Below, in pieces: positions 34,540 to 47,413 of a stretch of 64,000 nucleotides of DNA. The stretch spans positions 34,281,501 to 34,345,500 of the forward strand of contig NC_134150.1 of NCBI RefSeq assembly GCF_033958435.1, given 5' to 3'. The notes below the pieces were generated by a model. It was not told the DNA's origin and did not search any database. It saw only the letters and a program-made list of their open reading frames with translations. The DNA comes from Carettochelys insculpta (taxonomy: Eukaryota; Chordata; Testudines; Carettochelyidae). A program made the translations under genes and the position numbers. Each line of letters begins with the position of its first letter. The stretch's first letter is position 1.

Positions 34540-34713
34540 GTTGAGAAGGAACTGGCGGGGACCAGATCGCGCACGTGGCCAGGGGCACGCAGGGGAGTGG
34601 TGCACGCCAGCGCATGCGTGATCCAGGAGAAACTACTGGAAGATTTCCGATCTGCGGCGCCGGGCGAGCCCGACACCTATTGTGGAGCACCCACGGGGAC
34701 ACTCGATGAAGAA
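34540..34713. repeat. DIRS right terminal repeat (5' end of the element)
   Basis: Inverted copy of 28657-28820, including GTGTCCCCGTGGGTGCTCC and the TCGCCCGGCGC block on its complement. The outer 40 bp (34674-34713) are the reverse complement of the distal half of the internal complementary region. The gag start lies about 300 bp inside this end, separated by a TA dinucleotide run and a long T run. Confidence 0.85.
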
Positions 34714-36603
34714 TCATAATTGCCCACTGTGAAAAGCTGCCACAACAATTTATGGGCTAGTGTCTACCATCTGATTCATCTGGGTGTGCCAAAAAGCATG
34801 GATTTCCACATAGAACTCTGGAACTAAAGTGGCAAACTAAGTGGATACTTGAAAGCAACAAAATTTCAAGCACACCTGACGGCATCTGAAGAGAAATTTG
34901 TAAATGCTATCAGCTCCTTCAAGGGAAGGAACCGAAAAATGCAGACTTCCCTGTTTAAGGCAGGATTTCATTTGCTGTGTACGTTGGTAAAAGGATGTTT
35001 ATTACTAAAACTTAATTCAGAGGCAAAGGAAAATCTAGTGTAGCCTCTTTTCAGTGCCAGCTAGCTCACTGCAGAGTATTTGCCAACTTCTTGTGCAATA
35101 TGATTATTATTCCAGTACCACCTACCATGTGCTAGACATTGTATATACACACAGTAAGACAGTCCTTGATGTGGAGACCTTATGGCCTGATTCTCCTCCT
35201 TTACAGTCACATGTATAGCATGAAATAAATTGCAATAGCCCAGCTATGGTTCTCCTAGACCCAGAATTTAAAAAAAAAAAAAATCACTCCTGAGTATTAC
35301 TGTAGCTTCAGAAAATTAAAGCACCTGAAAGGGAGCTGTTCATAATTCCAGATCAACTGAGGCATCCTCCCTGATAGCGGTTTCTAATATAGATAAGAAA
35401 GAGCGGATATTAAACTGGAATATCTCCAGATCTTTGTCTTGTAATTTTAGCAGAAATTTACCTCAAGTGCATTCTCAGTGCTGTGGAACGGGTATCAGTA
35501 ATTGTCATCAGCCCAAAAGGAAGACTCAGGTGTGAGATGACATGCCACTGTCAGTGAGGAATTTGTATAACTGCATGTTAAAACCCAGCATGAAGGAATG
35601 GGCAACAGATTTTGTTGTTTTTTCCCTGGGGAGAGTGATTTCTGGTTTTGTTTTGTTTTCCTTACTCAAGAAGGAATCCTGGTGTTAAGCAAAAGGCAGT
35701 TTCAAAAGAAACCAGGTCACTTGTTTAGTTACTGCACTTTATGGTCTGGCCACTAGATGGCAGATAATAGAATGAACAAATAGTTGACCCTTACACGACC
35801 AAATAAAAACAAAAACAAAAACAAAAACAAAACAAAAAAACAAAAAACAAAAAACCAAAAAAAGGTCCTGCTCTGTAAGAGGACAGGTTTCACATCCATT
35901 GACAGTGAAATCCACTTTCTTCCAAAGTCTTCTGATATTCTCTGTTAGTCTTTACTTGGAGACTAGACATCAGGACAACCCAATTCCCCACTAAAATAAA
36001 ACAAACAGCAATTCCTCTTTCAGCCCCTTGCAGGCAGTGTATTAAGGCTAAAGCAGAAACCACCTTCCTAACCTCCTGTCCATCCCTCTTGCAGTTAACT
36101 GGTCTCCACAACAAGGTAATTGGTCTCAGCTGAACCCCAGGCTGATTTCCCCATGGCCAGATTTCTCAACAGTGAGAGAACATGCCTGACAAAGCTATCT
36201 TAAAGAATAGAGATTTAACCCTCTCCCTGCTAGTAATTGTGTGGAAGTGTCTCCCCTCCCCCTCAGAGGCAGACACATCCATCACAAGCACAATAAAGAA
36301 ATCCAAACAGCATACACAATATAAATGGTATGAGTAATGAAACTAATAACATCAGGAGAATATAAATTTACATCCTCATCCCCATTTTCAAATAGGCACC
36401 TGAACATTTGCAGGTACATCAGTTTCTGCACTATAGTCTTTGCACCTGGGGCCTGCAAATGCCAATTGCTACACACTGTTTAATCTGTGGACACATTTGC
36501 AATGCCTGAACACACTTTTCCATGAGCAACGGCAAGGTCTGGAGCACACAAGCTTGTTTGTTCAAACAGGCCCATTATGTTCTTTTTAAATATTGGGTCC
36601 TAA
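34714..36603. other. unique sequence
   Basis: Only an A-rich simple repeat (35803-35862) and a short A run near 35270 stand out. Confidence 0.5.
35803..35862. repeat. A-rich CAAAAA simple repeat
   Basis: Irregular tandem AAACAAAAAC units, probably an expanded A-rich tail. No adjacent element was identified. Confidence 0.85.
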
Positions 36604-37160
36604 GTAACAGAGAAGGAGCCGTGTTAGTCTATATACTATCAAAACAAAAAAGCAGTCAAGTAGCACTTAAAAGACTAATAAAATAATTTATTAGGTGAGC
36701 TTTCATGAGACAGACCCACTTCTTCAGACCATAGCCATACCAGAACAGACTCAATATTTAAGGCATAGAGAACCAAAACAGTAATCAAAGTGGACATATC
36801 AGAAAAAAATTATCAAGGTGAGCAAATCAGACAGCAGAGGGGTGGGGGGGGGCGGGGGAGTCAAGAATTAGATTAAGTCAAGTATGCCAAACAGCCCCTA
36901 TAATGTCCCAGAAAATTTGCATCCCAGTTGAAACCACGTGTTAATGTGTCAAATTTGAATATGAAAGAGAATTCAGCAGCTTCTCTTTGCAAAGCAGACT
37001 GGATATTCTTCTTCAATAAAACGCAGACTCTTAGGTCATTAACAGAACAGCCCACTCCATGGCTGTAGTCTGAAGAAGTGGGTCTGTCCCACGAAAGCTC
37101 ACCTAATAAATTATTTTGTTAGTCTTTAAAGCGCTACTTGGCTGCTTTTTTGTTTTGGGT
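36604..37160. repeat. inverted pair of a dispersed repeat (GAAGTGGGTCTGTCCCACG type)
   Basis: 36604-36775 (from AACAGAGAAGGAGCCGTGTT) and 37060-37160 (TCTGAAGAAGTGGGTCTGTC onward) are inverted copies of one sequence. Between them is about 280 bp with a G-rich run at 36840-36858. The left arm is the reverse complement of 21485-21655. The 60-codon frame at 36873-37055 (-) has no recognised domain. Confidence 0.6.
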
Positions 37161-37619
37161 CCTAAGTGTAACTGTGGCACTAATATTTATGAAAGGTCAA
37201 AAGGTGAACTTGAAAATGCTTCCCTCCTTCATGTCAGTGATGGCAAATTCTGATGTACCATGCCGCAAGTGAAGCAGGAGGCATAGTTAGTGTGTATCAG
37301 TTGAACAGAACAATAAAAACCACCATTGAAAGTGTATCTCAGCCAAAATAAATACAGAAAAAATAGTTCAATATGTCTTGCTTAACTCTGATCCCAATCG
37401 ATGTAAAAAAGAACACAATTAAATGAAGTGACATTCTTGTCCTCTTCTTCAGAAGGCAAGTTTTCCTGCCCCTATGGAAAAACCCTATATGGAAGGCAAA
37501 GTAGGATGTCAGACCTATGCTTTGTCTTTTGAGCATCTGTAACTAATGCTGTACAATTGAATGTCTGGAAACTGATCTCACTGCATAAGGGTTCGATTTT
37601 TATATTTGCAATTGCATAT

Positions 37620-38480
37620 GCCTAGCCTACATTATTCCTGGCTTTGTCACCTCTCACCTGGAGTACAACAGTCCAGCATACTTGGGTCTGTAGACTTTAG
37701 CATGTAGGACACTCCAACTAGCACAGCATGCTGCAGTCAGAGTTGTCCCTCAGGTATGGTGAATCAGGCGACCACTCCAGGCCCTGTGCTTCAGTGTGTA
37801 TGTGTGTGTGTCACGCAGGGCTTGGTCTCACCCTCCAGCAGTGGCAGTCATAGGCCAGCTCCTAGTGGTCTGGGGCTAGACCACCCACTGGGCTTCCTCT
37901 AACACTACCTCTCCCCCAACACTGTGCCTCCTGATGGGACAGCTGTTTTGTGGCATCTGGTGGTACTGAGAGAAGGGAAGAGGTGCTTGGGGGCAGGAAA
38001 ATGTATGGCAGGATGGAAATAAGTGAGGTAAGGGTGAAGCAAGGATGGGAAGAAGCAGGGCAGGGGGAACATTAGGGAACAAGTTGAAATGGAGTCAGGG
38101 CCTGGGCAGAGCCAGAGGGGAGCATGCCCAGCCATCAGATTAGAAACAGGCTGATTTATCCTAGGCCTCATGCCCCTCACCCCTTGGGAGACCCTTGGCT
38201 GCAGTGCATCCACTCAGCAACACAGGCTACTGCAAGCACATCAAACGTGTCCTCTGCACTCCACTCAGCTTTCCCATAGGATCTGAATCAAGCTCAAGGT
38301 CTTGGTCCTGATCTTCGTGGCGCTTTATGGCCAAAGTCCAGGCTCAAGTCTGAAAGGCTGCCTAAAAGCTCCCAAACAAAGTCCTCAGCTGACCATTCCA
38401 CTGCCCTGAGAATGGGCCTCTCAATAATGATTGTAAAGCTCATGTGTCAGAACTTCCTCTAGGATTTCACTGTGGAAGGA
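37620..38480 (+). mobile_element. L2/L3-like LINE remnant, interrupted
   Basis: 37640-37775 translates in broken frames to a segment resembling the RT C-terminal region of CR1/L2-group LINEs (TSHLEY, YLGL, TLQLAQHAAVRVV). 38236-38400 continues with VLCT, PIGS and FKLKVLVLIFVALYG. About 450 bp of unrelated sequence with a short TG run (37797-37811) lies between. Ancient and non-functional. Confidence 0.5.
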
Positions 38481-41400
38481 TTTCGCGCCCACCCCAAAAC
38501 TCAGGACCATCGCAAACCTCACCTCCTTCACCCCCAAGCACAAAGTGAATTTCTTTGACCTTGCCTTCTCTAGCATAAATACATAGCAACAGGTATATTT
38601 GTGTTAAACAAGCCAGCTAACCTACCAAAAAGATGCTCCACTGCAATGTTTCTCCCTCTGCAGAGGGGATGAATGAAAGCACAAGAGACAGATGTGTAAT
38701 CTGTTTGCTTAATGCACAACTGGAAGGTGTTCAGAGGCTGCAGTGCTGACAGTAGTGTAAGAATACACCTGGCAAAGACCAATTTTCTTCAGGAGGAGTT
38801 GTGTATGAATAAGGAATGTGTAATTTAAAGGCTGATTAAAGATAATGGGAATCTTTTAATTTAATGGGCCATTGTCTTCAGCAGCCTTAGGATCAGACTC
38901 TTGGTCCAGCCCACAGGATGTGTTTGTTATGGAGCTATAAAAAATCCACACACAAACACTCTCAGATTGTTACATGATATTACTCAGAGTAGCTTTATCC
39001 TTGGAGCTAAATCCCAATACCTTGTTCTCTGCTGGCGTAACAAAAAGCTATTTCCCCAAGTAAATTATCACATTTCTTTACAGTTATCTTAATTTACTCC
39101 CTTACTACTGAATGCAGCCACACCAATGGCACTGGAGAATGATGAGTCCTCCTTAGTCCCTACAACACACTTAGCAAGGGCAGCCACAGCGCAAGCTTCT
39201 GTACGCCAGCCCACAGACATGCAAGGACCAGTTGTATGTGTGAGTGGACAGTCTGGTTTCTTTGTCAGTTCAATCCCTAGGGCCTCCAGTGAAGCCACAA
39301 AAAAGGGTGTGAATAAGTGCTACATCTAGTAAAAAATTAGACACTGAAACACATCACTGCAAACCTGGGCACCTTTTGTAGAGACTGATTTTGTCTTCAC
39401 TGGAGTTCTCTCTGTTTTACACTGGTGTGAGATCAGAATCAGGTTCCTTTTGATACAAAAATATTTCCAAGTTTAATTTTAATTGTATTGCTGTCATACT
39501 TCATAAGCACACTGGAAGATGTGCAATGAGCAGACACTATCCATGACACAAAGATGTCTGAGCGTGGATTTGCAATTACCCATCCAACATTCAATAACTG
39601 TTTCAACACTGAACCATGTAAAGCATAAGCCTTGCCCACTTTCATGACCACTAAATCAATTAGTGGGTGAGTCACTCATCTACTGCAAAAACAATTACTT
39701 CTGCATATTAAACTCAAGACCTACATACTACATTATCTTAATCAGGAGCGGATACAGTGACATGCCAAGATTTAATTTTTTGTCCAACAGAAACACAACA
39801 TAAGCTGACTGTGGCATTAATGTGTTGCACAATATTACCAGACCTCCCTGTAGCTTGAAGTCTTTTACACCACATTCCCCACCACTCTAGAATACAGTCT
39901 GGCCATTTCTGAGTTGTATTCCCATTTGCCTTAGAATACATAGATTCATGTACTGCAGTTATAGAATTCACCATTTACACGCGGAGCTTATTTTTAAATT
40001 TCTCTTGGGAAATGCACAGTATTGTGCTTTATTTCATTAATAATTTTAATAGATTATGAAGTTCTCTGTTTGGCAGCCTCTGAAAATATTTAAACAAACA
40101 GATCCAACAGCCAAATATACATGTTGGCTGAGCAATAGATATTATCTACTTACGTTGTTAAATATAGCAGAGGACAATTATGAATCCTGTGTGTTGGAAA
40201 ATTTTAATACTATAACACACAGGAAATCTTTCTGAATAGGCTTGTAATGCATTATTCATTACAGACTGTCCTTGAACAATGAATCAGAGTTCCCATGACT
40301 ACAGACTAAAGCCAACTAATGCTGAGTCCAAGAATAGGCACCTGTATATCTGCCCCTTTAAATCACCTCATAACAAGATAACCATGCAGGGTATTGTTCA
40401 TTAAGAAATGATTAAACATGGGCCAAAGGGGTGGGTAAATGTGACCAGTCCTATGGCAAGTAGCTTTCCAACCCCAAAACAGTGCAAAAGAGAGCAAGAA
40501 TGAGGTCCGGTAACAGCTTGTGATTTAGCTGCATATGTCTTGCTCATTTCCAAAACAGTCAGAGCCTGGCAGGCTGGCTAAAAGCAGAATGGTCCAGTAG
40601 AATCCACAGACTGAGAGGAGACCTTCATCCTTTTCCTATCTCTGCCAATGACCACCCATGGGCCCTTATACCAGATATTTCCCTTCCCTGTGCCTGGTTC
40701 CCCTCTTGTCTCCTCAGCTTGCCAACTTTTCAGAATATAGATGGTCACTTAAGTGTTTGTTCAATGTATGGCACAAAGAGGCTTGGTTAGAACCACGGAA
40801 CATTACTGCAACATAAACTATAAGAGACAGGTCCCATAATAACCCAAGATCATGGGCATTATGAACCAGGAGGAAATTTTCAGAAGTTCTTTAAGTGACT
40901 TACCAATTTAAGTCTCAGACTCCCAGAGCTCTTTTGGGAAATGGTATTTAAGAGACTAAAGTCACTGAGGCATTTTTCAAAATTTTAGCCCAGATTTTGA
41001 AAGCCTGAACACAGAATTTGAAACTGCAGTTGGTAATATAGTAAAGCTCAGACCATGTCCTGAGGGTCTATGCTTCTGGCAGATAATATTTGCCTCAGAG
41101 GCTCTCCATGACCCTCCACCCAACCTTTTCCACTTTACTAGAGGCAAGAATTAGTTTATGGAGTCATCCTCATCATAGGAGGGCCCACACTTTGGAGTGA
41201 AAACTCCTCTGTAGTCCTCATTTCTCCTTTAAAGGCAGGAGTCCCTGTAGTAGTACAGGGAGGATTGTGGGAAAACCCCAGACCTGCTCTCTACCCCAGT
41301 GTTCCAGCACAGGGTCCTTAAGGCAACAACAACAGACAGGGTTTCTCCTACTTGCAATCTGGCTGCTTCTTCCCTTGGCTATTTCCACAAACACTGCCTC

Positions 41401-41667
41401 CCACTACCTTTCCTCTGGTATCTGGTGAGTCTATCCCACTCCCCCATAGTATTATCCCTTGCTTATAGGCCTCAGCTCTCATCCAGTGCACCTCTTTACC
41501 ACCACAAACATTGAGCTTCTACCTTCTCTACAGGGAGACCTTGTAAACAACCCCCAGTTGGCCTTAATGGACTGCAGGTGCACTGATTAGCCTGCTGCTT
41601 CTGGCAAGTTCTTTATTAGCCCTAGGTGCCTATAGCTTGTGCTGCAGTAGACTCACCCTTACTTACT
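38481..41667. other. unique sequence, no gene recognised
   Basis: Short frames up to 78 codons on both strands, none with a motif. No repeat could be named. Confidence 0.45.
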
Positions 41668-41780
41668 CAGAAAAGTGGCTCAAGGGATAAAGTATTGGTG
41701 TGTCCAGTAAGAGCTTGTGGGTTCAAGTCCCAGCTGGTGTAAGTGTCTTTATCTTTCCTGTCCTTTGTGAGGAAACCTCA
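41668..41780 (+). mobile_element. tRNA-derived SINE with A and B boxes
   Basis: A box TGGCTCAAGGG (41676-41686) and B box GGTTCAAGTCC (41720-41730) match the RNA polymerase III consensus and are 33 nt apart. The sequence between cannot fold into a proper tRNA cloverleaf, so a SINE head or old tRNA pseudogene is more likely than a working tRNA. The 3' end is undefined. Confidence 0.55.
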
Positions 41781-43000
41781 GCTTGCTTTAACCTGTGACA
41801 TGCCCTCCCTTCCCTTTTCTCATTTATTGTCCCAAGCAATCATTCAGGCCCTGGGTCCAGTAGCCCTAGCACTTAGCACCACTTCCCAGCATCCAAATAG
41901 TGCATAGGGAAGAGGAAACTGTTCATGAAGCGTACTGCAGATCTGCCTTCCATTAGCATGCAGCAGCCAGATGTCCTGGGTCTGACACAGTAGGCAGAAA
42001 TATCTGTGGATACCCTTTTGCACACAGATGAGGCCCATGAGATGGCTAAGCATCATTAGGAAGTGTGTGTGACCTGAATGTTATAGAACTATTTGTTTTA
42101 CCATCTGTGTTAGCTCCAAAGAGCCCAACTTCACATTTTATTCAATTATTTTCCCACTCCCAACCAGTCTGTGCTGAATCACATTTGCTCTTACCTGTTA
42201 TTAGACATAATTACTAAACATTAATTTTTTGCTGATGTTTCCAATCCATTAATACAGTGAAAAATCAATTTGCAACCATTATTCCCAGAGTATACCTGAA
42301 TGGCTCTTAAAGGGTTGAGGACCAGCATCTGTATATCATACACAAACAAATACAGGCCATAGTACCTAGGGTATAAGTGAGGTGTAAGCTACAATCCCCA
42401 TTATTTGGGCTGTAGCATTAATTATTAATAGTCTGTTGTGAATGGTAAGTTTACAGCTTCCCTGTTTATAATCCCCATGCTTGTGGTCACTTGTACTTTT
42501 GAAACTATGGCAACTGGCTGCTCAGAAAGTGTTGTTCTGTTCTCATGAATAAGTTCACTTCCTGTGTCACTTGCTCATTTCAGCAGGTTGGTTTCAGACT
42601 TTCCTTTCTATCTTGCTTGGTGTTTTTAGCTCTTATCCAGTTATAGTCTTGGTCAGAGAGCAGATCAGCACATGATAATTTTAAAAAAAGACCACACAGA
42701 AAGACAAGATATAAAATAAGAGAGGACTGATAACTCTCAGGCCACTAACAACACCTTTCAACAACTTCCACTTAAAAACGAAGATCTGAACAATGACAGT
42801 ATTATTATTCCATCTTTGTATAGCATCATACGTGTCTGGTGCATTCTAGTAAGACAGTGACACAATCTCTGACCAAAAGAGTTTAAAAACCAAAAGGACT
42901 ATATTCTGATCCTCTTGCTGATGTTGAATGTAGGTCCTTATGGAAATCAACAGGACTGTAGTGGTGTCTGCTCACTGCTGTCAAAGCTCTTAAACTCATT
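41781..43000. other. unique sequence
   Basis: No gene, repeat or RNA recognised. Confidence 0.45.
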
Positions 43001-43394
43001 GGCTGTGTCTACACTACAGAGAAATTCTGGCAAAACTACTGTTGACAGATCACGTCCACACACAAAAGTGGATCAAAAGAGCAATCCACTCTGTTGACAC
43101 AGAGCTGCCAGACTGCCCATATGCTCTCTCAATAGAATGGCCAACCAGAAACGAAGGAAACAGGGCTACCGGGTGAACCAGAAGCCACGTCTGTTAGCAG
43201 AGGGTGCCATGGAAAGTCTACACAGCATTTTTGTCAACAGAAACTGTCAACAAAGGCATAATTCCTCCTTGCTGAGAGGCAGAACACAGTCAGTGGATGT
43301 GCCAAGTTTTGTCAACAGACTGTTGACAAAACATATTTTGTGTGTAGATGGTCTGTGAGTTTTGTTCACAAAACCCTCTCATATAAACATAGCC
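43001..43394. mobile_element. GTTGACA-type foldback element
   Basis: Starts GGCTGTGTCTACACTACAG and ends CTCATATAAACATAGCC, with target duplication ATT (42998-43000, 43395-43397). Internal TTTTGTCAACAGACTG and TGTTGACAAAAC motifs match the other copies of this group. Confidence 0.88.
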
Positions 43395-43397
43395 ATT

Positions 43398-44917
43398 GGT
43401 AGGATGAAGGCCCAACTGTGTTATCAATGAAGTCAGAGAGGGTTGGGCCATTGATTTCAGCAGCCTCCAGCCACAGAGGTTTGAAAAGTAATTTTCGAGT
43501 TCTAGCTATTTATTTGTCCACCACCTACTAAAGAAAACAACACCTGAAACCCACAAGAATTTGGATTTTGATCAGTTCTGCATGGAAAGTGGGAAGCTCA
43601 ACTTACAGGAACATTCAAGTTCTGTCAGAGCCAAGTACCTGTAAGGCAATTTCAGCTTGACACAGTCTGAAATGGCAACATTACAAACTCTGGGGAAATG
43701 AATTTTCTAAAGCACATAGCGGAGACTTTAAATTCCAGTGGCACTGCTGAAGGGAAGATACAATAGGTTACAAACATGAGGTATTTTTCTTGTTCAGTTG
43801 TCATTACTCTGGTAAACATGATCATAACTAGCAAACGTTCATTTCTCCTGGGCCTTCCACTCTCCCACTCCTCACATTAGTCTTTCATGATTAAAACCAT
43901 CTTGTTACAGAATAGTGTCAACCCAAAATCTGTTGAAATATTTTCACAACCTTTTCTGTGTAAAGCACTCATTTGCCACTGCGCCAATGAATATACCTCT
44001 GTATCATTTTACTGACTAATAGCAGCTATGCTGACTTTTAAACTTGACAGATGTCATCATAGGATCCTATTGACAAGATAATCATATGTAACTTATGCTG
44101 TAACTAAGAAACTGGCAGTAAACAGGCACCAAAAAGATCTGTCAGTAAACATGACAAGCAGCTACTCAACTAATCTAACAAAGAGACCTTGGCTTTCAAA
44201 GATCCAGCATATCATTTTATTCACTGATCTAAAACCAAGGCCTTACCTCATGCAACAGCACTCAACTGGATGTTTATTTACTTAGTTTTATACTTTATAT
44301 TATTGATCAGAATTGTAGTTCCAGAATAATAAAATGATAATTCAGATTACAGCTAACTGAATAAATTATAGAAATTATTATATTCTATGAATTTTGCATT
44401 TTTGTCTATTTGTTACCTGTCTGAAAACAGATAATAATCTTCTTTAGATGTATACATGTAATATTGTTTGTATTGTTCAGTAAATAATTCCTTCACTGCA
44501 CCAACTTTTTTTTTTGTCTTGAACAGCATATTATCTGTTGTTCTGTTCAGTCTCTTAGCCTTAGGGAAGAAAATGACATAAGTGTGTCAGCAGTTGCCTT
44601 TCTCTTTAATAAATAAAATAGTATTTTATTGTACTATTACAGTGTATAAAATATTATAATTCTTCAGTTTTTTTTAAATGAAAACCCTATGTAAGTTACG
44701 ATTACATTTGAGATGCTTCTGTTCATATTCATATTAATGACCATATATTTATGATCACTGTCACTTCACACACATTTTTACAGTGTATTTAGTAGGGGTG
44801 CTGCACTGATGAGCTCAGGATGCTAAGATGATATATCTTTGGGGATTCAACTTTCAAACTTTAAGTTTGCCAGGGTTTAAGTGTGTTCTTATCTGGGATT
44901 TGTTTTGGCACCATCTC
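43398..44917. other. unique sequence, AT-rich
   Basis: No gene or named repeat recognised. Confidence 0.45.
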
Positions 44918-44974
44918 CAAGGCTACATCTACACTACATTCTTCTTTCAAAAGAGTAATGCAAATGAGGGAAAC

Positions 44975-46045
44975 TGTAGGAGTCCTGGGATGCCCAGCCC
45001 TTGGCCTAGGGGCGGGCGGCAACCAAAGAGGGTTATAACACCGGCCCAGCCCTCAGTCCAGGGCGGGGCAGCAGTTCACAATAGTAATACAGTACAGGCC
45101 CAGCCCTCAGTCCAGGGCGGGGCAGCAGTTCACAATTGCAACACAGTGCAGGCCCAGCCCTCAGTTCAGGGCAGGCAGCAGCACACGGGTTTGAGCACAG
45201 GCCCAGCCCTCAGTTTGGGGCGGGGCAGCAGCACAAGGGTTTGAGCACAGGCCCAGCGCGGGCTGGCCCTGTCAAGGAGGGGGTAGGGGGTCGCAGGCCC
45301 TCCCACTCCACTGCGACCCGGCCCGGGGCCCTGGGGGTCGCTCACACACGACCACGGCAGTGGGGATCCAGGCCGCAACACACCACCATGGGTTCGGGAG
45401 CGTCGTTCCCCGGGCCACTTCCTACCTCTACCTCCACCTGGGGAAGGTCCCAGTCCAACTGGTCAGGGGGTCCTGCGGGGTCGGTCTCCTCCAAATCGTC
45501 CACCTTCGGGGGCTCCGGCCAGTCGCTCATGTCGATGTCATTGGGATAGTCTGGCGGTGGTAGCACGGTGGGCTCGAGGCAAACCTGGGCCTGGGGGCTG
45601 CAGCGGTCCACCAGGACTCGGGGGCAGGCCGCTCCTGGGGCCTCGGAGTCGCTCACCCTTGCCGGTCTGGCTGCGTCCGGAGCTTCCTCCAAGGCGGGGG
45701 GTCTCTGCCAGCGTGAGGGTCCTGGCAGGTCTGGGAAGTCCGGGTAGTCCCCCTGGGGCATCTGGATCCGTGGTTGTTCGGGGCCGCTGGGGGTTGCTCC
45801 TCTGGCCCGGCCAGGCGGTGACAAACCCTCTGCCCTTGGCGCCGGGGAGCTCGTGCAGGTGCCTCCTCCCTGCCCGGAGGCCCAGGCTTTAACGGATCCC
45901 GAGCCCTGCCCTTGGCCCTTCTAGCCCTGGGCCCCACCCTCTGAGGGGCAGGCCACTGGTGTTCTGGCTCCGGGCCCGCCCACCAGGGCCTCTGTGCAGC
46001 CTCCTCTGCCTCTGAGTCAGCAGGAGGCCATACTGACTCATTACA
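44975..46045. mobile_element. solo LTR, 1071 bp, GC-rich
   Basis: Begins TGTAGGAGTCC, ends GACTCATTACA (TG...CA with complementary TGTA/TACA tips), and is flanked by a perfect 5-bp duplication GAAAC (44970-44974, 46046-46050). It sits exactly inside the arm of the foldback element. Very GC-rich, with a tandem repeat at 45043-45260. The open frames inside (160 and 144 codons on -, 137-138 codons on +) are low-complexity by-products. A 5-bp duplication fits gypsy-like elements or some endogenous retroviruses; class and orientation are open. Confidence 0.82.
45043..45260. repeat. 49-54 bp tandem repeat inside the solo LTR
   Basis: Units beginning GGCCCAGCCCTCAG start at 45043, 45097, 45151 and 45200, with a partial fifth at 45250. 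Unit lengths are 54, 54, 49 and 50 bp. Each carries the GGGCGGGGCAGCAG core or a variant, which resembles an Sp1-type GC box. Confidence 0.88.
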
Positions 46046-46429
46046 GAAACCAAAAATGCAAATGCAGCACTGATTTACAAATCTCATGATTCATTTGCAT
46101 AATCTCATCCGAGCCCATTTTTGGAAGAGAGATTTTTGAGAGAAAGAAAAGCAGTGGAGACAGGTTCATTTTAAAAAATGTTTTTGAAAGAACACTGTAA
46201 ACCTCTTTTTATTTTTTTCAGGAATAAGAGTTCTTTCAAAAAAAATTTTTTTTTCAAATGACCCCCCTCTGCACTGCCTTTTTCTTTTTTAAATCTCTTC
46301 CAAAAACACATACAGAAGAGATTATTAAAATGAAGCCTGAGATTTGTAAATCAGTGCTTCATTTGCATTTTCAATTTCCCTCATTTGCATCCTCTTTAGA
46401 AAGAGGAATATAGAGTAGACATAGCCCAA

Positions 46430-47129
46430 GAGTTGTACGTTCTCTGGACAGCAATTGCCTGCAGGATTTGTTTAGCAGTAAGTTAAATGAATCATACTGG
46501 GCCTGACAGAATTCATATTTTTCTTTTCCAGCAACTGCTCATGCATTCATGTCCAGTACCACTGGCCCAATGCCAATTTTAGATGAACAATAACTATTGG
46601 CTCAAATATGCCCTGTCCTCACAGAGTGGCCCCAGTGCCAATAAACTTTGGAAGCCCTAATTTAATATTCAGATGTGCTCAACCAGGGACACAGGCTAAA
46701 GAGGCTGCTGACTGGAATGGATAGAGGGGCTGCCCCAGCACCAAAATATGGCTTAGCTTGATCTTCAAATTGTGACCGCAGGGCAGTGATGTGGACAGTC
46801 AAATACAGTGGAAGAGAGCATAATTAGAAGATTGAGAGTGGGCAGCCACATCTTTTCTACCCTGGATAAGACAGAAGTCATACAACAATGTAGACACCAA
46901 CTTGTGATGTATACCAAAGATGATCATATAGGGACAAATTCACCTTGTGTAAACACACAGCCAGATCCTCAGCCCATTATAAATCCCTTTTACGCCACCC
47001 CAGCAGTAGTGATGCAGAGGAGCCCCCAGGTGACATAAAGTGAGTGTAGCTGGATCTATGCCTATCTCGTTATCCCCCAACCCCAACGCAAGTCACTCTG
47101 GGGCAAGCATGAATGATGCATGTATGGAC
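46430..47129. other. unique sequence
   Basis: One 76-codon frame (46808-47038) without motif. Nothing else supported. Confidence 0.45.
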
Positions 47130-47413
47130 AAGTCTACACTAGACCTGAAAGTCAATCTTAGATATGCAATTCCAGCTATGAGAACTGCGTTCCTGGAATT
47201 GACATATCTAAGATTGATTTGTCAGGCTGTCCTCACAGGGGGAAGTTGACAGGAGAAATTTTTGCATTGACCTACCTTACTCCATGTGAGAATGAAAAGT
47301 ACAAGATTCAACTGTCAAGCCCTAATTGTTCAATTTAGCGTATCCCTGCTAGGCATGCCAAATCAAACCCCAGACCTGACTGGGTCAATCTTCCAGTAAG
47401 CATAGATGAACCC
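47130..47413. mobile_element. short inverted-repeat element (AAGTCTACACTAGACC type)
   Basis: Left CAAGTCTACACTAGACCTGA and right TAAGCATAGATGAACCCT are weakly complementary. The interior has an inverted pair, AGTCAATCTTAGATATG and CATATCTAAGATTGA. Probably an aged miniature element related to the GTCTACAC group; ends are approximate. Confidence 0.5.

Larger units (their letters stand above)
28614..34713 (-). mobile_element. complete DIRS-type tyrosine-recombinase retrotransposon
   Basis: A 6.1-kb element read on the - strand. It carries gag, reverse transcriptase-RNase H, a downstream DIRS-typical segment and a tyrosine recombinase in place of an integrase. Inverted terminal repeats are at 28657-28820 and 34540-34702, and an internal complementary region is at 28882-28982. 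No target duplication is seen, as expected for recombinase insertion. Both ends share GAA (28614-28616 and 34711-34713), which fits a 3-bp crossover site. Coding lesions are a frame change in gag near 33860-33880, one near 32930, one near 32330, an in-frame TAG at 31361-31363 beside the RT active site, and an 8-C run at 30292-30299 that shifts frame. The copy is structurally whole but unlikely to move by itself. Confidence 0.93.
44921..46426. mobile_element. GGCTAYGTCTACAC foldback element (ATGCAAATGAG type), split by an LTR
   Basis: Ends 44921-44970 and 46377-46426 are terminal inverted repeats of about 50 bp (GGCTACATCTACACTACATT; complement GGCTATGTCTACTCTATATT), with target duplication CAA (44918-44920, 46427-46429). 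The inner arm motif GCACTGATTTACAAATCTCA occurs at about 46065 and inverted at about 46339. The arms contain ATGCAAATGAGGGAAA, as in 16444-16728. Without the inserted LTR the element is about 430 bp. Confidence 0.88.

Noticed and set aside
45342..46087. Proline/acid-rich open frames of 160 and 144 codons (-) and 137-138 codons (+)
   Set aside because: They lie wholly inside the solo LTR with defined ends and target duplication, and reflect its high GC content and tandem repeats.
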